Shown piece after piece: positions 44,414 to 52,892 of a stretch of DNA of 64,000 nucleotides. The translations under genes and the position numbers were made by a program. The notes below the pieces were generated by a model. It saw only the letters and a program-made list of their open reading frames with translations, was not told the DNA's origin and did no database searches. The stretch lies in NCBI RefSeq assembly GCF_902459725.1, contig NZ_CABPSH010000001.1, forward strand, positions 558,001-622,000. Reading direction: 5' to 3'. Position 1 is the stretch's first letter. Each line of letters opens with the position of its first letter. The DNA is from Pandoraea eparura (GTDB taxonomy: Bacteria > Pseudomonadota > Gammaproteobacteria > Burkholderiales > Burkholderiaceae).

Positions 44414-44459
44414 TGCGGCAGGCCGCATGCGTCGCCCATTCGCGGCGCGGCGGCGGCCG

Positions 44460-44507
44460 TGCCCCGTTGCCCCGTTGTCCCGTTACCTCGCTGCCCCGTT
44501 GCCCCGG
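44460..44507. repeat. Octanucleotide tandem array (TGCCCCGT)
   Basis: Six 8-bp units in a row: three TGCCCCGT exact copies, with TGTCCCGT, TACCTCGC and TGCCCCGG as variants. It begins 46 bases after the SH3b gene stop and is the first part of the gap before the APC transporter. Confidence 0.8.
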
Positions 44508-45058
44508 CGATATGACCCCAAATTCAGCAATCACTGCACGCACTTTGTGAAAAGCGCTTAAAATGCGAGCAATTCCGGCCAGGCGGAGGTGCCGATCAGG
44601 CGCCGATGGCCGGACCGCAGGACAGCGAGCCTTCGCCCGAACGACGCCCCGGCGTCGAACGGGCACCCACATTGCAGACCCACCCTTCTCCGGTGTGCCG
44701 CGTCGACAGTCGCAGTGCACTCGGCAGTCCGGCAGGATCCTCCGTAAGTCTCGATCGTGTTCGTCCCGCCCCGGTGCGCGCAGCGCGCGCCGTGGTTGCC
44801 TATCGTCATGCCGCATCCGGTGCGCGCCACCCAGGCGCGCCGCCGATGGCCGACATGCCGGTGCCGTGTGCACCGGCAACGTTAGCGCAACGAGGGCGAA
44901 CGACCCGCCCTGTGGCGTTCCGCCAGGCATGGGAACGCGCGGCCACAAGCCCAGGGTGCCCTTGCAGCCAGGTCGCGGGAGGCATCTCCCGTGGATTCCC
45001 CGATGGCGCGCGCCCCGCGTACGCCAAGGGCATACGTTGCAGGAACCTTTTGCAGGTC
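44508..45058 (+). other. Long leader region of the APC transporter gene
   Basis: The 645-base gap 44414-45058 holds the octamer array and then 550 bases with no gene I can support. A frame open from 44606 in phase with the transporter has no family similarity and reads as Pro/Arg/Ala-rich noise. An AT-rich spot at 44540-44565 (TTGTGAAAAGCGCTTAAAAT) could hold the promoter, leaving a leader of almost 500 bases with several GC-rich inverted repeats. A structured regulatory leader is possible; I cannot match a known riboswitch class. Confidence 0.4.
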
Positions 45059-46474
45059 ATGAGTCTTTTTCGAACCAAAAACATCGAGAACATGCTGGTC
45101 GCGAGCCGTACCGGCAGTCTCAAGAAGGTGCTGGGCCCGGTCGATCTGGTCCTGATGGGCATCGGCGCCATCATCGGCACCGGCATTTTCGTCCTCACGG
45201 GCACCGGCGCCCTCACCGCCGGCCCCGCGCTCACGCTCTCGTTCATCATCGCGGCAACGGCCTGCGGCTTCGCGGCCCTGTGCTACGCCGAATTCGCCTC
45301 GACGATTCCCGTCTCCGGATCGATCTACACCTACAGCTATGCCACGCTCGGCGAGATCGTCGCGTGGATCATCGGCTGGGACCTGATGCTCGAGTACGGA
45401 CTGGCGTCGTCGGCCGTCTCGGTCGGATGGTCGGGCTACTTCCAGTCGCTCGCGGCAGGCTTCGGCCTGCATCTGCCCGCGGCCATCACGGCGGCCCCCG
45501 GCAGCGTGCCCGGTGTCACGACCTTCATCAACCTGCCGGCCGTCGTCATCATGCTGCTCATCACGTGGGTGCTGTCGTACGGCGTGCGTGAGTCCGCCCG
45601 CATCAACAACCTGATGGTGGCGATCAAGATCGGCGTCGTGCTGCTGTTCATCGCGGTGGGCGTCTGGCACGTGAAGCCGGCCAACTGGACACCGTTCATG
45701 CCTTTCGGCACCAGCGGCATGTTCAACGCCGCCGCACTCGTGTTCTTCGCCTTCATCGGCTTCGACGCCGTGACGTCGGCGGCGGAAGAGGTGCGCAATC
45801 CGGGCCGCGATCTGCCCATCGGCATCATCGGCTCGCTGATCGTCTGCACGCTGCTGTATGTGGCGGTCGCGGCAATCATGACCGGCATCGTGCCCTTCGC
45901 GATGTTCGCGGGCGTGGATCACCCCGTGTCGCTGGCACTGCAATACGCCGGTCAGAACTGGATCGCGGGATTCGTCGATCTGGGCGCGATTCTCGGCATG
46001 ACGACCGTGATCCTGGTGATGACCTATGGCCAGACCCGCATCACGTATGCCATGTCGCGCGACGGTCTGCTGCCGCCGCTGCTCTCACACATCCATCCGA
46101 CGCACAAGACGCCGTTTGCCGGCACGTGGATCATCGGGGTGGTGTTCGCCGTCATTGCGGGCTTCGTGCCGCTGGGCGTGCTCGCCGAGCTGATCAACAT
46201 CGGCACGCTGTCGGCGTTCGCGCTGGTGTCGGTCGCCGTGCTGGTACTGCGTCGCACGCGTCCGGACCTGCCGCGCGCGTTCCGCGTGCCCGGTGCCCCG
46301 GTCGTGCCGCTCATCTCCGCCGGCCTGTGCCTGTTTCTGATGGCGCACCTGCAAGCCACCACATGGATCGCCTTCGTGGTGTGGCTCGTCATCGGCCTGG
46401 GCATCTATTTCCTGTATGCGCGACGCAATGCGTTGCTGCACCAACCGGGCGCCGCGCAGCCGACGCCGCGGTAA
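45059..46474 (+). CDS. APC family amino acid permease (cationic amino acid transporter type)
   Basis: 471 residues from ATG 45059 (GCAGG just upstream); MSLFRTKNIENMLVASRTGS is the typical start. About 12 membrane segments. Family motifs: VDLVLMGIGAIIGTGIFVL, CYAEFASTIPVSGSIYTYSY, LEYGLASSAVSVGWSGY, FFAFIGFDAVTSAAEEVRNP and GQTRITYAMSRDGLLP. The YfnA/CAT-like branch imports amino acids such as arginine, lysine or others. No metabolic neighbour indicates the substrate. A long leader region precedes it. Confidence 0.93.
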   Translation: MSLFRTKNIENMLVASRTGSLKKVLGPVDLVLMGIGAIIGTGIFVLTGTGALTAGPALTLSFIIAATACGFAALCYAEFASTIPVSGSIYTYSYATLGEIVAWIIGWDLMLEYGLASSAVSVGWSGYFQSLAAGFGLHLPAAITAAPGSVPGVTTFINLPAVVIMLLITWVLSYGVRESARINNLMVAIKIGVVLLFIAVGVWHVKPANWTPFMPFGTSGMFNAAALVFFAFIGFDAVTSAAEEVRNPGRDLPIGIIGSLIVCTLLYVAVAAIMTGIVPFAMFAGVDHPVSLALQYAGQNWIAGFVDLGAILGMTTVILVMTYGQTRITYAMSRDGLLPPLLSHIHPTHKTPFAGTWIIGVVFAVIAGFVPLGVLAELINIGTLSAFALVSVAVLVLRRTRPDLPRAFRVPGAPVVPLISAGLCLFLMAHLQATTWIAFVVWLVIGLGIYFLYARRNALLHQPGAAQPTPR

Positions 46475-46540
46475 ATGCCATCGCCGACCGCCCCGCCTCG
46501 CACCCCACGCGAGCGCGGGGACCGGCTGAGCGCGCCTGAC

Positions 46541-46834
46541 TCAGCCAAGATTGCGATTGAGCCACACGGCGCCGTAGCCGAGCGCGAACATCGTGAGCAG
46601 CAACGGCACCGAAATGCGCAGCACCTGGATGACCAGCGGACGCGGCGGCAGATCGTCCTGCTCCGGCATGCGCGCCGCCTCGCGCAACGCGCCGGTGCAC
46701 AGCGCCGCCGCGGCAACGCTCACGACGATCCAGAACGTCTGGTTGTACATCAGCGCGACGAGCAACAGCGCGAGCGCGACGTTGCGGCCGTGATAGATCA
46801 GATTGACGGTAGTACGAAAGGATTGCGGCGACAT
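46541..46834 (-). CDS. Small two-segment membrane protein, function unknown
   Basis: 97 residues from ATG 46834; the frame continues upstream to 46942 and ATG 46906 is possible. Two or three hydrophobic stretches: NVALALLLVALMYN, TFWIVVSVAAAALCTGAL and VLRISVPLLLTMFALGYGAVWL. The loop is acidic (RMPEQDDLPPRP). No recognised domain. It is convergent with the APC transporter and stands alone. Confidence 0.6.
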   Translation of the reverse strand: MSPQSFRTTVNLIYHGRNVALALLLVALMYNQTFWIVVSVAAAALCTGALREAARMPEQDDLPPRPLVIQVLRISVPLLLTMFALGYGAVWLNRNLG

Positions 46835-47120
46835 GTCGATGCTGCGCCGGCGTGTGCACGAATGCCTCACCGGCGCGAAGGTTATGGGGGGTTCGTCCGT
46901 TGACATGCGACACGCCGGCCGGCTTGCCGCGCGCCACGACAACTACGCTGAGCTTATCCAGTCTTAACGGCTTTCGCCATCGCACTCTTTAACGTTGCGT
47001 GGCGTCCGCGCGCAATGTGCGGAAACATCGGACGCGGCGTGGGACGTCATGCCCGACATGATGCCGACGTGATGCCGAAGGGCGTGCCCGCCGTGATGTC
47101 AGGCGCCGGACGAATGCGGT

Positions 47121-47903
47121 ATGCTCCCCCGCATGACTGCCCGCGCGCCTTCCCGTTTTGCCACCCCTGTCCCGACCTCTGCCCTGGCGGCAGCCCCGGA
47201 CACCGATGACGCCTCCCGCCACGACGTGCCGACGCGAGCCGTCTACGTCATCGTGGCGCACCCGCGCTGGCGCGACTCGCGCGTCAATCGTCGCCTGCTC
47301 GACGCCGCGCGCGGCATCGAGGGGGTCGACGTCAACGACCTCTACTCGACCTATCCCGACTTCAGCATCGACGTCGCCGCCGAACAACGGCGGGTGGCGC
47401 GTGCCGACCTGATCGTGCTCGTCCACCCGATCTACTGGTACAGCATGCCGCCGTTGCAGAAGCTCTGGCTCGACGACGTGTTGTCGTGGGGCTGGGCGTA
47501 CGGCCACGACGGACATGCGCTCGCGAACAAGGACCTCTGGCTGGTGGCAAGCACCGGCGGGCCACAGGCGAGCTATCGCCCCGAGGGCTACAACCAGCAC
47601 GAGTTTTCGGCGTTCCTGCCCGCCTACGAGCAGATGGCGCGCCTGTGCAACATGCGATTCCTGCCGCCGCACGTGTTCTATGGCGCGCGACGCAGCGACG
47701 ACGCTGCCCTCGACGCCCACGTGAGCGCGTTCGCCGGCAAGCTGGTCACCTACCCGCAATGGCCTGAGTTGATCGCGATGGCAGGCGCGCCCGAGTGTCC
47801 GGACATTCCGGTCACGGACCGGCCGCGCTGCGCCACCGGCGCAGTCGAGGTCGCGGGCGACAGCAACGAGAGCGCCAACGCCAACGCCGGGAGGGTCGCC
47901 TGA
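47121..47903 (+). CDS. kefF: KefF-type NAD(P)H oxidoreductase, partner of KefC
   Basis: 260 residues from ATG 47121; ATG 47133 is an alternative. The flavodoxin-like core starts at about residue 40 (AVYVIVAHPRWRDSRVNRRL), and has the active-site stretches VLVHPIYWYSMPPLQKLWLDD, HALANKDLWLVASTGGPQ and GYNQHEFSAFLPAYEQ. KefF is a cytoplasmic FMN quinone oxidoreductase that must be present for full KefC activity. Its stop overlaps the kefC start (TGATG), as in a coupled pair. It has N- and C-terminal extensions of about 40 residues not seen in E. coli KefF. Confidence 0.9.
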   Translation: MLPRMTARAPSRFATPVPTSALAAAPDTDDASRHDVPTRAVYVIVAHPRWRDSRVNRRLLDAARGIEGVDVNDLYSTYPDFSIDVAAEQRRVARADLIVLVHPIYWYSMPPLQKLWLDDVLSWGWAYGHDGHALANKDLWLVASTGGPQASYRPEGYNQHEFSAFLPAYEQMARLCNMRFLPPHVFYGARRSDDAALDAHVSAFAGKLVTYPQWPELIAMAGAPECPDIPVTDRPRCATGAVEVAGDSNESANANAGRVA

Positions 47904-49822
47904 TGGAACACGTGCCGGCCTGGTTGTTAGCCAGCCTGATTTACCTCGCCGCGGCGGTCATCGTCGTGCCGCTCTCGCGTGCGCTGGGACTCGGCGCGAT
48001 CATCGGCTATCTCGCCGCCGGGATTGCCATCGGCCCCTGGGGGCTCGGTCTTGTCGCGCGCGTGGAAGACATACTGCACTTCGCCGAGTTCGGCGTGGTG
48101 CTCATGCTCTTCCTCGTCGGCCTCGAACTGGAACCGCGCCGCCTGTGGAATCTGCGACGCCCGATCTTCGGGTGGGGATCGGCGCAGGTCGTCGGCTGCG
48201 CGGTGCTGCTCTTCGCGGCGGGCGTGGCGCTCGGCGCCCCGTGGCGCATCGCCCTCGTTGCCGCCCTCGGCCTCGCGCTCTCGTCAACGGCGATCGCCTT
48301 GCAGGTGATGGCCGAGCGCAATCTGCTCGGCACCCCGAGCGGTCAGGCGGGCTTTTCGATTCTGCTGTTCCAGGACGTTGCGGCGATCCCGATCCTCGCG
48401 CTGCTGCCCTTGCTCGGCAATTCGTTCGACAGCCAGGTCATGACGGGGACGGCGCGCGCGTTCGAAGCCCTGAAGATCGTCGGCGTGATCGCCGCGATTA
48501 TCCTTGGCGGCCGGCTGGCGTTGCGCCCGCTGTTGCGCTGGATCGCCAACAGTCGCACGCCGGAGATTTTCACCGCCGCGTCGCTGTTGCTCGTAGTCGC
48601 CATCGCGGCGCTGATGCAATGGGTCGGCCTGTCGATGGCACTCGGCGCGTTCCTTGCAGGCGTGCTGCTCGCCGAGAGCGAATACCGGCGAGAGCTGGAA
48701 ACGGACATCGAACCATTCAAGGGGCTGCTGCTCGGATTGTTCTTCATTGCCGTGGGCATGAGCATCGACTTTGGTGTGCTGCTCGCGCAACCGCTGCGCA
48801 TGATCGCCGTCGTCGTCGGCTTCATGGCGCTCAAGGGACTGGCCATCTACGGTGTGTCCCGGTGGATGCAACTGCCTTACCAGGAGCGACCGATCTTCAC
48901 GCTGTTGCTCGCACAGGGCGGTGAATTCGCCTTCGTGGTGTTCCAATCGGCGGGCCCGCAGGTGCTGCCGCCAGGGGTATCGTCGTTCCTGATCGGCGCC
49001 GTTGCGCTGTCGATGCTGGTCTCACCGCTACTGCTTGTGGCCATCGACAAATGGGTGCTGCCGCGCTACAGCGTGAAAGGATCGCCGCGCATGGCCGAGA
49101 TCGCCGAGCCCCAGTCGGCCAGCGTCGTGATCTGCGGCTTCGGACGCTACGGGCAAATCGTCGGCCGCACTCTGGTGCCGCAGGGCGTGTCGGTGACCGT
49201 GCTCGATCACGATCCCGACACCATCGAGAGCCTGCGCCAATTTGGCTTTCGGGTGTTCTATGGCGACGCCACGCGACTCGATCTGCTGCGCATTGCCGGC
49301 GTGGCGCATGCGCGCGCGGTGGTCGTCGCGGTGGACGACGTCGATCAGTCGCTGGAAATCGTCGACCTGCTGCGCGAACACTTTCCCGACGTGCCGATCG
49401 TGGCGCGGGCGCGCAACGTCGGCCATCTGTTCCAACTTCGCGAGCGCGGTGTCAAGCACATCGAGCGGGAACTCTTCGAGTCATCGCTGCGCAGTGCGCG
49501 TTCGGTGCTTGAAACCCTGGGCTGGCCGGCGGCCGAGGCGCGAGAGGCCGCGATGGCATTTCGTCGCGCCAATCGGCAGTTGACCGACGAAATGTATCCC
49601 ACCTACCAGGATCGCAAGGCCATGGTGGCCACGGCCAAGGAAGGCCGCCGTCAGTTCGAGGAACAGATGGCACGCGAGCGCGCACAACGTCATGCGCAGC
49701 GACAGGTCACGTTCGGCTGGGACAGCGAGCGAGTGCCCGACATGGCACCGGCACCGACCTCCACTGACGCATCGGCGCCCGTCGCCCCGGACACACCCGC
49801 AGCCGACGACCGACGCGTCTGA
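47903..49822 (+). CDS. kefC: Glutathione-gated potassium efflux antiporter KefC
   Basis: 639 residues from ATG 47903 (GGGAGGG eight bases upstream). The CPA2 membrane domain (about 1-380) shows ALGLGAIIGYLAAGIAIGPWG, EFGVVLMLFLVGLELEP, LSSTAIALQVM and GFSILLFQDVAAIPILAL. The RCK/TrkA-N domain (about 400-520) has VVICGFGRYGQIVGRTL and FYGDATRLDLLRIAG, ending in a variable charged tail. KefC opens in response to glutathione adducts and acidifies the cytoplasm to protect against electrophiles. A heptamer array begins three bases after the stop. Confidence 0.94.
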   Translation: MEHVPAWLLASLIYLAAAVIVVPLSRALGLGAIIGYLAAGIAIGPWGLGLVARVEDILHFAEFGVVLMLFLVGLELEPRRLWNLRRPIFGWGSAQVVGCAVLLFAAGVALGAPWRIALVAALGLALSSTAIALQVMAERNLLGTPSGQAGFSILLFQDVAAIPILALLPLLGNSFDSQVMTGTARAFEALKIVGVIAAIILGGRLALRPLLRWIANSRTPEIFTAASLLLVVAIAALMQWVGLSMALGAFLAGVLLAESEYRRELETDIEPFKGLLLGLFFIAVGMSIDFGVLLAQPLRMIAVVVGFMALKGLAIYGVSRWMQLPYQERPIFTLLLAQGGEFAFVVFQSAGPQVLPPGVSSFLIGAVALSMLVSPLLLVAIDKWVLPRYSVKGSPRMAEIAEPQSASVVICGFGRYGQIVGRTLVPQGVSVTVLDHDPDTIESLRQFGFRVFYGDATRLDLLRIAGVAHARAVVVAVDDVDQSLEIVDLLREHFPDVPIVARARNVGHLFQLRERGVKHIERELFESSLRSARSVLETLGWPAAEAREAAMAFRRANRQLTDEMYPTYQDRKAMVATAKEGRRQFEEQMARERAQRHAQRQVTFGWDSERVPDMAPAPTSTDASAPVAPDTPAADDRRV

Positions 49823-49824
49823 GC

Positions 49825-49878
49825 GGCGATGGGCGATGGGCGATGGGCGATGGGCGATGGGCGATGGGCGATGGGCGA
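49825..49878. repeat. Heptanucleotide tandem array (GGCGATG)
   Basis: Seven exact GGCGATG units (49825-49873) plus a partial eighth, starting three bases after the kefC stop and ending 18 bases before a terminator. It would be part of the kefC 3' untranslated region. Confidence 0.92.
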
Positions 49879-49896
49879 GAATTATCGGACACACGA

Positions 49897-49933
49897 AAAA
49901 GCCGTCCCGAGGATTTCCCTCGGGACGGCTTTT
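49897..49933. terminator. Bidirectional terminator between kefC and the DUF4148 gene
   Basis: Perfect 16-bp stem AAAAGCCGTCCCGAGG (49897-49912) / CCTCGGGACGGCTTTT (49918-49933), loop ATTTC. A- and T-runs serve both converging genes. Confidence 0.92.
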
Positions 49934-49960
49934 CAGCCTGCGGCGTCAGCCGGCCGGCGA

Positions 49961-50368
49961 TCAGCTGCCTTGGCTGACGTTCAGTTCACCGGCGGCGCGG
50001 GCGCGCGCCAGCTCCTGCTTCACGTCGGCGCGCGAGGTGCTCGGGCCTTGCGAGGCGATGATCGGATAGTCCACGTCGTTCTGCGGTACGAGCCCTTGCG
50101 CACGTGCCTGGGCCAGTTCGATCTTGACATCGGCGCGGCTCTTGGTCGAAGCCGAAGCGACGTAGACCGGATAGTCGGCGTCACCGTTCGGGATCAACCC
50201 TTGCGTGCGGGCTTGTGCCAGATCGGCCAGCACGGCGGCACGCGTGAGCGGCTGACCTTGCGAGGCGATCTCGGGATAATTGTTGCCGTTCTCGGCAGCG
50301 TTGCTGGCAACGGCACCGAGCGAAGCCACGGCGGCGATAAGGGCGATTGCGATGTTCTTGCGGTTCAT
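49961..50368 (-). CDS. DUF4148 domain periplasmic protein
   Basis: 135 residues. A signal peptide (MNRKNIAIALIAAVASLG ... NAA) is followed by three copies of a motif ending in RAQGLVP: LTRAAVLADLAQARTQGLIP, then SRADVKIELAQARAQGLVP, then SRADVKQELARARAAGEL. Between them lie DADYPVYVAS and DVDYPIIAS. DUF4148 proteins are small, abundant and secreted in Burkholderiales; their function is unknown. A good ribosome site (AGGAGTTAGGAAAA) precedes ATG 50368. The gene has its own terminator and is probably strongly expressed. Confidence 0.9.
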   Translation of the reverse strand: MNRKNIAIALIAAVASLGAVASNAAENGNNYPEIASQGQPLTRAAVLADLAQARTQGLIPNGDADYPVYVASASTKSRADVKIELAQARAQGLVPQNDVDYPIIASQGPSTSRADVKQELARARAAGELNVSQGS

Positions 50369-50570
50369 TTTCCTAACTCCTGTCTAGTTTGCGACGACTT
50401 TGTTTTCAATTGCGCCGTCGATGGAAGGAAGTCTAGAACTCGCCGCCGAGATGAAAAACACGATATTTGTCGAGGAACTATTGCGGCTTTCGATGGGAAT
50501 CGACGCACCGAAGCGGTGCAAACAGACCGCGCGCGCGGCGCGACCGGGGAATCACCGAGGCGCGTCAAGC

Positions 50571-50603
50571 GCCGCTGTTCCCCGGAAACCGGGGTACAGC
50601 GGC
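50571..50603. terminator. Long hairpin after the SRPBCC gene
   Basis: GCCGCTGTTCCCCGG (50571-50585) pairs with CCGGGGTACAGCGGC (50589-50603) with a single mismatch and an AAA loop. It lies 35 bases beyond the SRPBCC stop on the minus strand. No T-run, so it may instead stabilise the mRNA end. The rest of 50369-50638 shows no gene. Confidence 0.55.
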
Positions 50604-50638
50604 CTTGGAGGAGGAAGGGGAACGTCGATGCGGGGGGC

Positions 50639-51583
50639 TCAGTCGCCGAGCGAGGCACCGAGGGCATCGAGCAACTGCTGCGTGCCCCGTTCGCGTGAGC
50701 CCGCGTCGTCGTAGCCGTCCAGAAAGGCGCCCTGCTCGGTCATGACGAGGTGCGTGCCACCGTCACGCGCACGTAGGTCGATCGTTGCGAGCGACACGGA
50801 GATCTTGCGCGCATCCAGGTGCATCTCGTAGGTGTAGACAAGCCGCGAATCGGGCACGACATCGAAGTACAGCGCGTCGAACGTCGACACCATGCCGCTT
50901 GCCCAGCGCCCTTTCGCCACCTCGCGGCCGCCGGGGCGCACGTCCATCGAGCGCTCGATCAAGGTCAGGCCATCGCTTCTGGCGAACCAGCGGTCCTTGG
51001 CGTCGCGCTCGGTCAGCGCACGATACACGCGCGCAGGCGACGCGGCGTACTGACGCTCGATGCGAAAGGTGGCATGCACAACGCTGCGTTGCGTGGGCGC
51101 CTCGGCCTCGCGCATGACCTCGCGGCCCAGCTTGTCGAGTGTCTGCGCCCAGCCCTCGCCGGCCCCGGCGGGCATCCAGGCGAACGCGGGATCGTGAACG
51201 GTGTAGCGTTGCTCCACATCCAACCGCGTGCCTTGCGCCACCTCCGTGAATTCAGCCGTCGTGCGCGCGCCGAACAGCGCCTGCCCCTTGGCGTCGGTCA
51301 CTTCCATGTCGATCACGAGACGCGCCGGGGCGTCAATCTCGACGAAACGCCCGCGAATCCAATGCGATTCCCCTTCGGGCGACTGCATGCGCAGGTCGAA
51401 AGCGCCGCCCACGCGGGCATCGATCTGCGCTTCGGGCACGGTGTAGCCGGTCGGGCAAAACCAGCGCTTCACGGCCTCGGTGCGGGTCCAGGCGAGAAAT
51501 ACGGTTTCGCGGGTGGCCGCGTAGGTCCGACCAACGCTCAACGGGCGCGGCTGCGCAGGTGCTGCTTCACTGGCTGTCCTCAT
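50639..51583 (-). CDS. Tandem SRPBCC (AHSA1-type) domain protein
   Basis: 314 residues from ATG 51583 (GAAGGAGGAGTTC upstream). Two AHSA1/CalC-type domains in tandem: the first (about 15-150) with RTYAATRETVFLAWTRTEAV and RWFCPTGYTVPEAQIDARVG, the second (about 165-310) with IERQYAASPARVYRALTERD and RWFARSDGLTLIERSMDVRPGG. These helix-grip folds bind hydrophobic ligands; single-domain versions are commonly paired with ArsR regulators. The start overlaps the ArsR gene by 17 bases, so the pair is co-transcribed and coupled. The two-domain form may be a fusion of such partner genes. Confidence 0.87.
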   Translation of the reverse strand: MRTASEAAPAQPRPLSVGRTYAATRETVFLAWTRTEAVKRWFCPTGYTVPEAQIDARVGGAFDLRMQSPEGESHWIRGRFVEIDAPARLVIDMEVTDAKGQALFGARTTAEFTEVAQGTRLDVEQRYTVHDPAFAWMPAGAGEGWAQTLDKLGREVMREAEAPTQRSVVHATFRIERQYAASPARVYRALTERDAKDRWFARSDGLTLIERSMDVRPGGREVAKGRWASGMVSTFDALYFDVVPDSRLVYTYEMHLDARKISVSLATIDLRARDGGTHLVMTEQGAFLDGYDDAGSRERGTQQLLDALGASLGD

Positions 51584-51923
51584 GAACTCCTCCTTCTGGC
51601 GGCAGGCTGGCCAGATACTCGCCCAAACGGTCGAGATGACCCTCCCACTCGTGACGGCGCTGGTGAATCCATCGCTCGGCAAGGCTCAGCGCCTGGGGTT
51701 CGATCCGGCACGTTCGCACGCGTCCGGCCTTTTCCGTTCGCACCAGCCCCGCGCTCTCGAGCACGGCCAGGTGCTGCATGACCGCCTGCAACGACATCGC
51801 CAGCGGCTGCGCGAGCGCACTCACCGACGCTGGCCCCTGCGCCAGCCGCGCAAGCATCGCGCGGCGCGACGCGTCGGCCAGCGCCTGAAAGGTCAGATCG
51901 AGGGCGATGTCATGGTCAAGCAT
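51567..51923 (-). CDS. ArsR family transcriptional regulator
   Basis: 118 residues, a winged helix-turn-helix: FQALADASRRAMLARLAQ, ASVSALAQPLAMSLQAVMQH and LESAGLVRTEKAGRVRTCRI. It lacks the ELCVCDL metal motif, so it belongs to the metal-independent ArsR group found with AHSA1 genes, which probably respond to a small organic ligand or none. It overlaps the SRPBCC gene downstream. A TATACT ends seven bases before its ATG and no ribosome site is present, suggesting a leaderless mRNA. A dyad over the -35 suggests autorepression. Confidence 0.9.
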   Translation of the reverse strand: MLDHDIALDLTFQALADASRRAMLARLAQGPASVSALAQPLAMSLQAVMQHLAVLESAGLVRTEKAGRVRTCRIEPQALSLAERWIHQRRHEWEGHLDRLGEYLASLPPEGGVHEDSQ

Positions 51924-51930
51924 GTGCTTG

Positions 51931-51966
51931 AGTATAGACGCTCACAACAGTAAAGCAAGTACTTTA
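51931..51966 (-). promoter_or_regulatory. ArsR/SRPBCC promoter with overlapping dyad
   Basis: Minus-strand -35 TTGCTT (51958-51953), 16-base spacer and -10 TATACT (51936-51931). The start ATG (51923) lies where transcription should begin. TAAAG (51951-51955) and CTTTA (51962-51966) are inverted arms over the -35, a position from which a bound ArsR protein would block RNA polymerase. Confidence 0.65.
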
Positions 51967-51977
51967 GTATCGAATCG

Positions 51978-52892
51978 TCAGGTGATGATGTGATGGTCGT
52001 TGCGCGGGCGCAGGCGGGCCGTGTGCTGACGATGGAGGATTTCCCGCAGCGATTGTTCGATGGTCTCGGACATGGCGTTGAGCGCCAGGTCGTTCGGCTC
52101 CAGCCCGAACGGCTCTTCGATTTCGGCACTGACGGCTTCGAGTGCGAAGAAGGTGTACGAGATGAAGGCCACGACCACCGGCGTCATCGGACCGATCGAA
52201 TCGACCAGTCCGAACGGCAGCAGCACGCTGTAGAGATACGTGACGCGGTGCAGGATCACGCCGTACGTGAACGGGATGGGGGTAGTGGCAATCCGCTCAC
52301 AGCCGCCGATGGCTTCGCCAAGCCGATCCAGGTGCATCTCCATGACCTGCGCGAGCGGCGCTTCGATCTGCCCGCGCGCACGACGCTCTCGCAGCCAATC
52401 CCCCGCCATGAGCAGGATCGCGATCGGCTTGAACTGCTTGCGCGCCAGGCACGCGACGTCCACTTTGTCGAGCAGCCGTTCGAAGTCGGCTTGCGGGTCG
52501 GTCCCGCGCAACTGATGCCGCATGCCATGGACGAAAGCGATGAGATACGCAACGAAGCGCGGCGATTCCGAGGTGTCGGACACGAGCGTCATCGACTGGC
52601 GAGCCAGGGCACGCGTCTCGTTGAGCACACTGCCCCAGAGCACCCGGGCTTCCCAGTAACGGGCATAGCTCGTGGTGTTGCGAAAGCCGAGGAAAATTGC
52701 GAGTGTGATGCCGATCAGCGAGAACGGCACGAACGTGAGCGGAATCTTCCATTCGAAGATGCGTCCGTGGGCCAGCGTGACGGCGATCGAGATGATCGTA
52801 GTGAAAATGAGCTGCGGGGCAATCTTGGGAACGATCGAGCCGCGCACGACGAAGAGCATGCGCAGCCAGTTCAGATTGGGTCGGACGATCAT
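51978..52892 (-). CDS. Bestrophin-like anion channel family protein
   Basis: 304 residues from ATG 52892 (a TTG at 52913 is also open). Family features are LNWLRMLFVVRGSIVPKI, PFSLIGITLAIFLGFRNTTSYARYWEARVLWG (split between 65 and 95) and RVTYLYSVLLPFGLVDSIGPMTPVVVAFISYTFF near 220-260. Bacterial bestrophins (YneE type) form pentameric channels in the inner membrane, reported for sodium or anions. It is encoded upstream of the ArsR promoter on the same strand with 54 bases between; no functional link is obvious. Confidence 0.88.
   Translation of the reverse strand: MIVRPNLNWLRMLFVVRGSIVPKIAPQLIFTTIISIAVTLAHGRIFEWKIPLTFVPFSLIGITLAIFLGFRNTTSYARYWEARVLWGSVLNETRALARQSMTLVSDTSESPRFVAYLIAFVHGMRHQLRGTDPQADFERLLDKVDVACLARKQFKPIAILLMAGDWLRERRARGQIEAPLAQVMEMHLDRLGEAIGGCERIATTPIPFTYGVILHRVTYLYSVLLPFGLVDSIGPMTPVVVAFISYTFFALEAVSAEIEEPFGLEPNDLALNAMSETIEQSLREILHRQHTARLRPRNDHHIIT

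Noticed and set aside
44606-45058. In-frame N-terminal extension of the APC transporter
   Set aside because: About 150 Pro/Arg/Ala-rich residues without similarity before the normal family start at 45059, which has its own ribosome site.
50400-50714. 104-codon plus-strand frame after the DUF4148 promoter
   Set aside because: No ribosome site, Arg/Gly-rich and overlaps the SRPBCC gene end and its hairpin.
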